A stretch of DNA of 64,000 bases from Tunturiibacter empetritectus (GTDB taxonomy: Bacteria; Acidobacteriota; Terriglobia; Terriglobales; Acidobacteriaceae): the NCBI RefSeq assembly GCF_013410875.1, contig NZ_JACCCU010000001.1, forward strand, positions 2,108,001 through 2,172,000. The letters run 5' to 3'. The notes under the pieces are model-generated. The model had not been told where the DNA came from and made no database searches. It saw only the letters and a list, made by a program, of their open reading frames with translations. This document shows, piece after piece, positions 1 to 6,645 of this stretch; position 1 is the stretch's first letter; each line of letters starts with the position of its first letter. The position numbers were made by a program, and so were the translations under genes.

Positions 1-194
1 CGTTCGGACTGTTCTAGTTCGTTTCGGTAACCGTTGGCTTCCCATTGCACGCTGCGCAGGGCTCGCAATTTGGCTTCACCGCCCTGTGCGGTGAGGCCGG
101 CATGGATTAAGGTGAGAGCCGCAGAATCGGAGGCGTACAGCCGAACTGCGAAAAGAAGGAGAATCGCTGACGACACAAAGTTACGCTTCAGCAA
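1..194 (-). CDS. Secreted protein of unknown function, N-terminal part only
   Basis: This is the first 64 residues of a gene that leaves the window at its left edge. The reading frame opens after an in-frame stop and has a TTG start (194-192) preceded by GAGG eight bases upstream; no ATG or GTG lies between the stop and this TTG. The product begins with a short basic stretch, a hydrophobic core and an Ala-Ser cleavage-like site near residues 20-23, so it is probably exported. The mature start contains a GGEAKLRALRSVQWEANGYR-type segment, which I associate with acidobacterial exported hydrolases (some with an MBL fold), but too little is visible to assign a function. Reading frame confidence is good, function unknown. 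Confidence 0.6.
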   Translation of the reverse strand, partial: MLKRNFVSSAILLLFAVRLYASDSAALTLIHAGLTAQGGEAKLRALRSVQWEANGYRNELEQSE

Positions 195-384
195 GATTAT
201 GACCTCAAATCTACTTGATTAAAACTTCCGCTCTGACTGCTGCGACGCTCGACGACTTGGCCGTACAAATTATCAGCCTATCCGCGTGGGTTCAGCGGCC
301 CGAATACTAATCAGAAACAAGAAATATCCTTCTATTGATCAATCATTCCACTCGTCACTCAGCGCTCGACTCTATTGCGTTCCG

Positions 385-1023
385 CTAACGCTTCCCTTTC
401 TTCCACTCCTCATAAGGAATCCGCGGAATATTCAAAAACGAATCCCGCGTCTTCACGTAAGCGCCCAGCCCATTCATGCGGCCAATCGCATGCAACTCCT
501 CCGACAGCACATAAGGCCCCGCCGGATCGAGAAACTTATCCTCGATATAGATCGACACCACCCGACCCAGCACGATCCGCGACCGCCCAATCTCCATCGT
601 TGTAAACTCCTTGCACTCGAGCGCCGCATGAGCCTGCGCGATCCGCGGCACCTTCACCACCTGCGAGGGCGCAGTCGTAAACCCGGCCATCTCCAACTCA
701 TCAAACTCCGCAGGAAAATCCGTCGCGCAGATGTTCATCTGCTGCGCGATATCCTCGGTCACCACGTTCACCACGAACTCCCCCGTCCGCCGGATATTCC
801 GCGCCGTATCCTTCGGCACAAAATGCTCCGAAGGACGATTCATTACCCCCAGCCCGACGATCGGCGGATCGGTACAAAGGTAGTTGTACGAGCTGTAAGG
901 CGCAGCATTCATCCTGCCCTCTTCATTCATGCTCGTCACCAGAGCAATCGGCCGAGGCGCAACCAAACCGATCAGCAGGTTATAGGTCTCACGCGCCTTA
1001 ATCTTCTCAACATCAAAAATCAT
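385..1023 (-). CDS. Flavin reductase family protein (FMN-binding split barrel)
   Basis: The 212-residue product has the flavin-reductase/flavoredoxin signature: an N-terminal APRPIALVTS segment followed by MNAAPYSSYNYLCTDPPIVG, which in this family lines the FMN phosphate site, and a central NVVTED segment. Such proteins reduce or bind FMN with NAD(P)H, often serving a partner monooxygenase, but no partner gene is adjacent here, so the substrate is open. There is no signal peptide and it should be cytosolic. The ATG at 1023 gives a normal family length. The gene stands alone: the left neighbour is the exported protein at the window edge and the right neighbour is a small ORF on the other strand. 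Confidence 0.85.
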   Translation of the reverse strand: MIFDVEKIKARETYNLLIGLVAPRPIALVTSMNEEGRMNAAPYSSYNYLCTDPPIVGLGVMNRPSEHFVPKDTARNIRRTGEFVVNVVTEDIAQQMNICATDFPAEFDELEMAGFTTAPSQVVKVPRIAQAHAALECKEFTTMEIGRSRIVLGRVVSIYIEDKFLDPAGPYVLSEELHAIGRMNGLGAYVKTRDSFLNIPRIPYEEWKKGKR

Positions 1024-1156
1024 CTTTACTCCTGGTACCCTTCAGCAGCCTAGCATTCCCGCCACCCGTTGTACTCGCAATCGCCTCTTTGGGTAGTGTT
1101 GCAGTTTGAATTTCCACAGAATTGCTTGGGTTTGAGGTGCGGCGTAGGCTCTTGAA

Positions 1157-1384
1157 ATGGCGAAGAAACCGGAACTCATCAAGATTAGCGAAACGGAGTA
1201 CAGCTGCTCATGCGGTGCTTTCAAGATCCAACGAAACACTGCTCGCCCCAAACCTGCGACTGAAGCTGAGTGGCAGCGACTCCGGGATCAGCAATTTACT
1301 GAACATTTGGGACATCGCCATTCTGTAGAAGAGACTAGTTCTGCGACCAAATCCCCCAAGCCGAAGACCCGTGAGGTGAACTAA
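1157..1384 (+). CDS. Small hypothetical protein with a possible CxC/HxGHxH metal site
   Basis: The 75-residue frame starts at ATG 1157 with a weak AGG about nine bases upstream. It is rich in Lys/Glu and carries CSCG near residue 18 and EHLGHRH near residue 49, so four potential metal ligands, arranged like a small treble-clef or zinc-ribbon fragment. I do not recognise the family. It has no signal peptide or membrane segment and a basic, low-complexity tail. It lies between the flavin reductase and the P63C gene and could belong to the same accessory stretch as the latter. The frame may be fortuitous. Confidence 0.45.
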   Translation: MAKKPELIKISETEYSCSCGAFKIQRNTARPKPATEAEWQRLRDQQFTEHLGHRHSVEETSSATKSPKPKTREVN

Positions 1385-1421
1385 GCCGCCGCGCGGATCA
1401 TTAGGGAAGTCAGGCGAGAAA

Positions 1422-2453
1422 TTAGAGTTCCTCGTCAGGGAACGGCAATTCGAGCGTTGCGCCTTTTCTTGGATGCACACGGTCGACCATCTTGACAAAA
1501 CGGTTCCATCCAAATCCGCTAGATATCGCTAGGCGCTGAAACATTACCAGCGAGTACAAGTGCTGAGCCAACATTGGATCGCCAATTTCGGCTGTTAGCC
1601 ATTGATGGTTCTTGGCAGGACGCCAGCCCTTTTCGTTCTTAGGGTTCTTCTCCTCAAGTGCCTTGCGAAGCCCCGGCGCGATCCGCTCGTAAACCAGCCC
1701 GTTTGTGTAGTGAGCTACCACGCTGTATCTATTCTTAGACATTCCCGGCCACGGCCAATTCTTGAGCTTATAGATGTTTTCATAGAATTCATCGGGAAAC
1801 TTTTTCGCCCAAGCAGCTAACTCTTTAGCCACTATCTTTTCGAGGTATGCTTGCAGCGCATCCCTGGGACGCACCTCCTGATAACCAGTTGCCTCGTCAA
1901 CCAAAGCGATGATTCCGATGTGTGCTAAGCCGCGCATGAGTATGTCGCAAGCGAGAACGATGTGCTCGTATCGCTTTGGGACCGCCTTCCCAATCGATAG
2001 GCAATTGTCCCGATACTTCAAATACACCTCGCACACCTGGGGAAGCAGCCGAGCATCATACCCGACCATGCGCGATGATCCTCCATCGTAAAAGATGGCT
2101 TTGGACGACTTTTTTAAATCGTCTGAAATGAATGGCCTAAGTGACTCTGCCTGCAAAAAGAAGGGGAGATCGTCGACGGTGGTCAAAACCCCTGTTCCCG
2201 ACTTGGGAGAACGAGCGCGACCAATCGCTCTGAGAAATCCAGCTTGATTAAGTACTCGCACTTCGCCATCAATCACGGCGCATGGAATTTCGGAACCAGC
2301 GATTTTCAGATTTCCTTGGCCAAGAGTTTTCGGCAGTGTAGTCGACCATCTAGCACTAGCTGCGTTGATTGCGATTTGTTTTCGCTTTTCTGGGCCAAGG
2401 ATTTCTGCCCTTGCGAATCCGCCTTTAGCTTTTGCCGATATCTTTTCGCTCAT
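1422..2453 (-). CDS. P63C domain-containing protein (phage-type)
   Basis: The 343-residue product matches the P63C domain family, named from a phage protein and found in phages and in scattered copies on bacterial chromosomes; its biochemical role is not established. Recognisable pieces are the AAWAKKFPDEFYENIYKL block and the following WPWPGMSKNRYSVVAHYTN and YERIAPGLRKAL blocks (about residues 195-265). The N-terminal part (GFARAEILGPEKRKQIAINA) looks like a small DNA-binding or adaptor segment, which is an inference. An upstream in-frame extension to 2672 exists, but ATG 2453 follows AAAGG at seven bases and sits 24 bases behind a TATAAT box, so I use it. The gene is isolated and its promoter carries four copies of a heptamer. 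It may be cargo left by the element whose integrase stump lies at 4.8-5.0 kb. Confidence 0.8.
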   Translation of the reverse strand: MSEKISAKAKGGFARAEILGPEKRKQIAINAASARWSTTLPKTLGQGNLKIAGSEIPCAVIDGEVRVLNQAGFLRAIGRARSPKSGTGVLTTVDDLPFFLQAESLRPFISDDLKKSSKAIFYDGGSSRMVGYDARLLPQVCEVYLKYRDNCLSIGKAVPKRYEHIVLACDILMRGLAHIGIIALVDEATGYQEVRPRDALQAYLEKIVAKELAAWAKKFPDEFYENIYKLKNWPWPGMSKNRYSVVAHYTNGLVYERIAPGLRKALEEKNPKNEKGWRPAKNHQWLTAEIGDPMLAQHLYSLVMFQRLAISSGFGWNRFVKMVDRVHPRKGATLELPFPDEEL

Positions 2454-2520
2454 GCTTGCACCTTTTTTATAAATACTGCTTGCATTATACGCGCAAGCAG
2501 TTGTTGTAAAGATGCTTGCA
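2454..2520 (-). promoter_or_regulatory. P63C promoter with four GCAAGC repeats (putative operator array)
   Basis: On the minus strand a TATAAT box (2484-2489) lies 15-16 bases downstream of TTTACA/CTTTAC (about 2505-2511). Around it are four copies of GCAAGC(A): 2514-2519, 2478-2483 and 2454-2459 in the direction of the gene, and 2493-2498 inverted. The inverted copy lies in the -35/-10 spacer and the next copy touches the 3' edge of the -10 box. The last copy directly abuts the start codon. The arrangement suggests a regulator binding repeated half-sites over the promoter. The repeats are seen directly; the operator role is inferred. Confidence 0.55.
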
Positions 2521-3040
2521 GACGAAAGGATCGGTGAATCGTCTAAGCCAGCATCTTCTATCCGACCCCAAAAACCTGTCAAGCCCCAAAACAACGAAAC
2601 CCCGCGCCAGACAAGGAGAATCGCGTGGCGTATGAGTTCCACTCCAACAGCTATACTGATAACAAGATCCAAAACACATCAGCCCCGGAGGCCACCGGGG
2701 CTAACTTATTGATAATAGTAATTTAGGCGCAACCCATTTGGAATGAATGCGTTACAGCCACAACCCACCTGTAAGCCCTTGAATATAAGCACCTTACTCC
2801 CAAAATACCCCAAGAGGGAGGGGGTCAGAGCCTCAGCCAAGGCATCGCAACGCCCAACCCAACCCGAAGCCAGCAAAAAGATAGCCACGAAAACACCACA
2901 GCCGCCACACTTCACACCATAAACTTACCACAAGCTGTGGCAGTGCCGAGGCAGTGTCAGAAGTCCGCACCACTCGCACCCTCGCAAAAAACGCCCGCAA
3001 CAGCCGAAGCTGCATCACGGGCGTACAAAAATCTGAGACG
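2521..3040. other. Intergenic region without a supported gene
   Basis: About 520 bases between the P63C promoter and the terminator of the BON-domain gene. I see one clear hairpin, AGCCCCGG (2681-2688) pairing with CCGGGGCT (2695-2702) with a six-base loop and no U-tract on either side. Short open frames on both strands have no recognisable product, no good ribosome-binding site and mixed codon use. The stretch could be degraded remains of the element that brought the P63C gene. Confidence 0.5.
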
Positions 3041-3076
3041 AAAAAAGAAGGAGAGAGCCAAAAGCCGACTCTCTCC
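3041..3076 (-). terminator. Rho-independent terminator of the BON-domain gene
   Basis: On the minus strand an 8-bp stem, GGAGAGAG with CTCTCTCC (3069-3076 and 3050-3057), has an 11-base loop and is followed by TTCTTTTTT. It lies about 10 bases after the stop codon of the gene at 3087-4436. Confidence 0.85.
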
Positions 3077-3086
3077 CAACGATAAC

Positions 3087-4436
3087 TTAGTAGGGCCGGT
3101 AGTAACCAGGTCCGTAGTAGCCAGGCGGCGGAGGTGGCGGATAGCGGCGGCGGAACTGTGGGTCCGCGCCCACCGGAACACCTGCCCCCAGCCGGTTCAA
3201 CTCAGCTTGAGACACCGTCGTAATGTCAGCCGGTTGTGTCAGATGGAAGACCAGGATCGCCTCAGGAGGCAGAGACGCCTCACCCCGGCCCTGAGCCGCC
3301 GACACGCCAAGACCGGCCACGCCACCCACCCCGGCACCAACAGCCGCTCCGACGCCGCCGCCTGCAACCGCACCGATCAACGCGCCAACTGCGCCCAGCC
3401 CCACCGTATTCCCTACCGTGTTCCCCGTCTTATCCACCCCCTGGTGCCACCAGAAATCGGTAGCAATCGGGTAGACCCTGCCACCCAGCGAAACAGAGTT
3501 GAGCTGCAACTTCAACTCGCCCTTGCCCTTCAACTCGCCCGCAGTATGCACCGCCACCACAGTTCCCTGGATAGAAGCACCACGGGGAATCGCGATCGAA
3601 TTACCAGCCACAACGTCATTCAGAACCACTCCGTCGAACGTAGTCCCTACCGTGGTGCTCTTGCTGTTCATCCCCTGGTTGATACGAACCCGAAGGTTGG
3701 CTCCAATCGGCACCACAACAGCGTCTCCACCCCTCTGCGCCACATAAGGCCGCTGCGGAGGATACTGCGAAGGATAAGGCTGCCCATAAGCCGGATATTG
3801 TCCCGGCTGCTGTCCCGGATAAGGCGGTGGATACTGCCCCCCCTGCCCACCATACACAGGAGGATACTGACCACCCTGCTGCCCTTGGTAAGGCGGCGGA
3901 TACTGCCCACCCTGCTGCTGCCCCTGATAAGGGGGTGGGTACGTACTGTTCTGCTGCGAACCCTGCGGCGCAGCAGATGCACTCGGACTGTTTGGAGCTG
4001 GAGGACTCTGCGCTTGCGGAGGAGCAACCGAGCCATCAGATTGCAGATTGGGATTTGTCCCCTGATGGGAGTCCTGCTGTTGCTGCGGAGAGTTGCTGCC
4101 TGTAACAGCTGGGAGCGCACCTACGATCAGCTGGTCCACAACCTTTTGCACTCCTGCCGTGTTCGAAACCACGTGATCCGCAAGATCACGCGACGGCTCA
4201 TCCCGCACCGTGCCACTCAGCGTCACGACACCATAAACGGTAGTCGAAGTAATCGCCTGATCGGCCAACTCCGGGGCACCCGCTAAAGCCTTTAGAACAC
4301 TTGCCTCAATCTGGGCATCGGGCACAGTCGCTGGCTTGGCCTGCGCTAACCCTACGCCACCTGCCGACGCGACACTGGCCATCAAGAATGCCGTCATCGC
4401 TAACTTGAAAAACTTGCACTGAAACCGTTCGCACAT
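3087..4436 (-). CDS. Secreted BON-domain protein with Gln/Tyr/Pro/Gly-rich linker and glycine-rich C-terminal module
   Basis: The 449-residue product starts with a signal peptide (hydrophobic stretch about residues 12-32, cleavage near AQAKP). A BON domain follows (about 38-105: VLKALAGAPELADQAI, VTLSGTVRDEPSRDLA, VVDQL), a fold linked to membrane or phospholipid surface binding. Then comes a long low-complexity linker of QYPPPYQGQQGG-type repeats (about 150-235), and a C-terminal module with VRINQGMNSKSTTVG, IPRGASIQGTVV and a Gly/Ala-rich hydrophobic hairpin (about 350-380). The same C-terminal module recurs in the gene at 45346-46269. It probably acts at the cell envelope; the precise role is unknown. 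Alternative start at the internal Met 14 is possible. The gene is monocistronic, with its own terminator. Confidence 0.8.
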   Translation of the reverse strand: MCERFQCKFFKLAMTAFLMASVASAGGVGLAQAKPATVPDAQIEASVLKALAGAPELADQAITSTTVYGVVTLSGTVRDEPSRDLADHVVSNTAGVQKVVDQLIVGALPAVTGSNSPQQQQDSHQGTNPNLQSDGSVAPPQAQSPPAPNSPSASAAPQGSQQNSTYPPPYQGQQQGGQYPPPYQGQQGGQYPPVYGGQGGQYPPPYPGQQPGQYPAYGQPYPSQYPPQRPYVAQRGGDAVVVPIGANLRVRINQGMNSKSTTVGTTFDGVVLNDVVAGNSIAIPRGASIQGTVVAVHTAGELKGKGELKLQLNSVSLGGRVYPIATDFWWHQGVDKTGNTVGNTVGLGAVGALIGAVAGGGVGAAVGAGVGGVAGLGVSAAQGRGEASLPPEAILVFHLTQPADITTVSQAELNRLGAGVPVGADPQFRRRYPPPPPPGYYGPGYYRPY

Positions 4437-4574
4437 AAGCCCCTACGCCCTCCGGCGCGGCACGCTATCGCCACGCTAACATCCTATTAGTGCAGACTCG
4501 GTTTTCAGAAAAAAGTTACGCTCAACTCGTCTCACACAGTCTAAAACGGCATTCTCGGCTCACATCAGGGTCGA

Positions 4575-4603
4575 TTGACCTTAGCTGGAAGTAACGGTAT
4601 ATT
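4575..4603 (+). promoter_or_regulatory. Sigma-70-type promoter of the initiator tRNA gene
   Basis: TTGACC (4575-4580) and TATATT (4598-4603) are separated by exactly 17 bases and lie immediately before the tRNA 5' end at 4609, as expected for a strong stable-RNA promoter. Confidence 0.75.
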
Positions 4604-4608
4604 CAAAG

Positions 4609-4685
<77 letters not shown>

Positions 4686-4710
4686 CTTAGCGAAACTTCC
4701 AACCCGGAAT

Positions 4711-4751
4711 AACCCGGTGTAAGAGCAAGGGTATCTGCTCCGCCGGGTTTT
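4711..4751 (+). terminator. Terminator behind the initiator tRNA
   Basis: AACCCGG (4711-4717) pairs with CCGGGTT (4743-4749), with an inner GAGCA/TGCTC stem (4723-4727, 4736-4740), and is followed by a short T-run. Its position 26 bases after the tRNA CCA fits a tRNA transcription terminator. Confidence 0.7.
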
Positions 4752-4778
4752 CGCATGTTTGGACGCTCGCGTCATGGG

Positions 4779-5048
4779 TTATACACTCCCTAAGATCCTG
4801 CGAACGACAGCCGCATTGGCTTCCCGCTTTGCTTCTATCAGCGCGTTGCCGTACACGTTCATCGTGGTCGAGATTTGGGCGTGCCGCATGAGCTTCTGCT
4901 GCACCCCCATCGGTGCCCCCGTTTCATCCAGCCAAGAGCGGTAGGTATGCCGGAACATGTGCCACCCAATGCCGCCGTACTTACCCCATTCCGGGGTACT
5001 CTCTAGTCCGCCTCCGTACTCCCGATCATGCAAGAAACCCTCGGATTT
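4779..5048 (-). pseudogene. Truncated tyrosine recombinase (phage-type integrase), C-terminal stump
   Basis: Only about 89 codons remain open, bounded upstream by an in-frame TAG (5051-5049). The frame encodes the C-terminal catalytic end of a tyrosine integrase: HMFRHTYRSWL (the His-x-x-Arg motif), LMRHAQISTTMNVYG (second His and the nucleophilic Tyr) and a short tail. The N-terminal DNA-binding domain and the first catalytic Arg are gone, so it cannot be an active recombinase. It lies within 100 bases of the 3' end of the initiator tRNA with its C-terminus pointing at the tRNA, the usual geometry of an integrase next to its attachment site. I see no duplicated tRNA 3' end within the window. 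Confidence 0.8.
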
Positions 5049-5218
5049 CTACACTCTAATGACGGGATCAAAATAGGCCTGGAAGTTGTCCCTCCGTAAG
5101 CAAGCCGAACGCCAAGAGACGATGCTCATGCGGCGAAAACTTACTCTTCTCCGTACCCTGAGTCGTGTAGCCGAGCAGAAAGGAGTGCCTAATAAGGATA
5201 AACGATCCGGGAGTCGAA

Positions 5219-5629
5219 TTACCGCCAGCTAACCGCCAGATGCCATCGCATCTTGCGATCCATGGTCTTTTCAAGCACGTGAGCATACTCCAACAGCTCA
5301 GAGAGCACCTGCTCCCCCTCGGTACCCAGCTGTTGCGGATCAGCCTCCAGCGTTCTCAACAACGCACGTACTGTCTTCAGTCCATCCGCGGGCGAATACC
5401 ACTGCGGTGGAGGTAGCCGGCGCAGAAGCTCCTGATTCCCCGCGCCCTCTTCGATCAGCAGTGACATGGAATTCTCATCCGCAGAAAAGAACTCGATCAG
5501 CGGTCGAACAGCAAGCCGAAGAGCAAGCCGCTCCAGCGCATCCTCATGCCGCGCCAGCGATCTCCCATTTACGAAGATATCGAACCCAGGGTCCTCGCCC
5601 TCGACCACAATGTACATGGAAGCAGCCAT
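5219..5629 (-). CDS. Conserved hypothetical protein
   Basis: The 136-residue product starts MAASMYIVVEGEDPGFDIFVNG and continues with an acidic/hydrophobic helical pattern (RPLIEFFSADENS, GLKTVRALLRTLEADP). There is no signal peptide or membrane span, so it is probably cytosolic. The clean start, continuous charge pattern and lack of a competing frame support a real gene. I know similar short proteins of this opening sequence from other bacteria only as uncharacterised. It sits between the integrase stump and an EamA-like permease and is transcribed with the latter's direction, 40 bases downstream of its stop. Confidence 0.7.
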   Translation of the reverse strand: MAASMYIVVEGEDPGFDIFVNGRSLARHEDALERLALRLAVRPLIEFFSADENSMSLLIEEGAGNQELLRRLPPPQWYSPADGLKTVRALLRTLEADPQQLGTEGEQVLSELLEYAHVLEKTMDRKMRWHLAVSWR

Positions 5630-5669
5630 TCTACAAAGTGTACAGCGCAGAAGTCGACACAGAAAAGTA

Positions 5670-6539
5670 TCAACGAAGAGACAGCATCGTCTCTTCCTCG
5701 CTCATCTCCAGAGCCAGAAGCACCCCCGCACCAGCCGCAAGCAGGATGACCCCACTGATGACCCTCACCGTCAGTTCAGGCCGCATCAGTACATAACTCT
5801 CCAGTAGAGTCAGCAGCGGAATCACCAGGTACCGCGCGGCAAAACGCACCGGAGCCATCTCCCGCAGCAGCCAGACCAGCAAGACCACCTCGGCAACATC
5901 CACCAGCGAAGCCAGTGACGCCACAGAGGCCAATCCGCTCCACCGCCAGACCAACTCCTCCCGAACTGCACTACAGACCAGCAAGAACACCGCATTACCT
6001 ATACATACAACCGCCAGCGCCTCTGCCAGAGCCATCCCCCGCAACATGCGATACAGCCAGACGCTCGACAACCCCACCGCAATTACTGCAAGACACAGCG
6101 CACCCTGCATCAAGCGCCCACGAAGCGAGTTCGAAAACTCCAGCGGCAGAAGTAACAGAAGCCCCGCGAGTCCCGCCAGAGCCGGAACCAGGGACCGTCG
6201 CGCCCCACGCTCCTCATCTCCAGAGGCAACCACGATCACCACGACTACGGGAACCATGGCAAACAGAGCGATTCTGCTGGTCTCTGCCACGCCAGCCCGC
6301 GCCCACTCCACCGCCAACATTGGAAGGCCAAAGAACCCCACCCCGGCGGCCGCCACCCGCAGCCCAACACTCCCAAACCGAACTCGGCGTGGCCCAGACA
6401 AAAGTGCAACCAGCCCGATCACCCCATAACGAAGCCCCTGCAACTCAAGCGCAGGCAACCCCTCCGTACGAGGAACAACCCACGAGGTAGCCGACAAGAC
6501 ACAAACTGCTGCAAACGCAATCCACATCGCGCGTCTCAT
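5670..6539 (-). CDS. EamA/DMT-like ten-helix permease
   Basis: The 289-residue product is an integral inner-membrane protein with about ten hydrophobic helices running its whole length, and the two-fold repeat layout of the drug/metabolite transporter superfamily. Typical features are the N-terminal helix followed by RYGVIGLVALLSGPRR and the paired EWARAGVAETSRIALF segment ending the first repeat. The substrate cannot be read from sequence; family members export amino acids or small metabolites. The match to the family is by topology more than by motif. It is separated from pnp by a strong terminator and may form a two-gene unit with the hypothetical gene downstream. Confidence 0.6.
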   Translation of the reverse strand: MRRAMWIAFAAVCVLSATSWVVPRTEGLPALELQGLRYGVIGLVALLSGPRRVRFGSVGLRVAAAGVGFFGLPMLAVEWARAGVAETSRIALFAMVPVVVVIVVASGDEERGARRSLVPALAGLAGLLLLLPLEFSNSLRGRLMQGALCLAVIAVGLSSVWLYRMLRGMALAEALAVVCIGNAVFLLVCSAVREELVWRWSGLASVASLASLVDVAEVVLLVWLLREMAPVRFAARYLVIPLLTLLESYVLMRPELTVRVISGVILLAAGAGVLLALEMSEEETMLSLR

Positions 6540-6596
6540 CTCGACTCACCCCGCAACTCACTCCTCCGCAGTTTGCTCCCTGCAATTCACTCCACA

Positions 6597-6633
6597 GACA
6601 GAAAGACCGCGCGAGATGCGCGGTCTTTCTGTC
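6597..6633 (-). terminator. Strong terminator behind pnp
   Basis: A perfect 16-bp stem (6597-6612 with 6618-6633) with a five-base loop. It lies 13 bases past the pnp stop codon. The AGAAAGACC/GGTCTTTCT arms give no long U-tract, but stem strength and position fit termination or 3'-end protection of the pnp message. Confidence 0.8.
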
Positions 6634-6645
6634 CATTATGGAGTC

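Noticed and set aside
2937..4286. A 449-codon open frame antisense to the BON-domain gene
   Set aside because: Arg/His/Pro-rich shadow of the low-complexity linker; the minus-strand frame has signal peptide, domain and terminator.
5068..5286. Minus-strand 72-codon frame between the integrase stump and the hypothetical gene
   Set aside because: No ribosome-binding site, overlaps the 3' end of a better gene and shows no motif; could be decayed element DNA.
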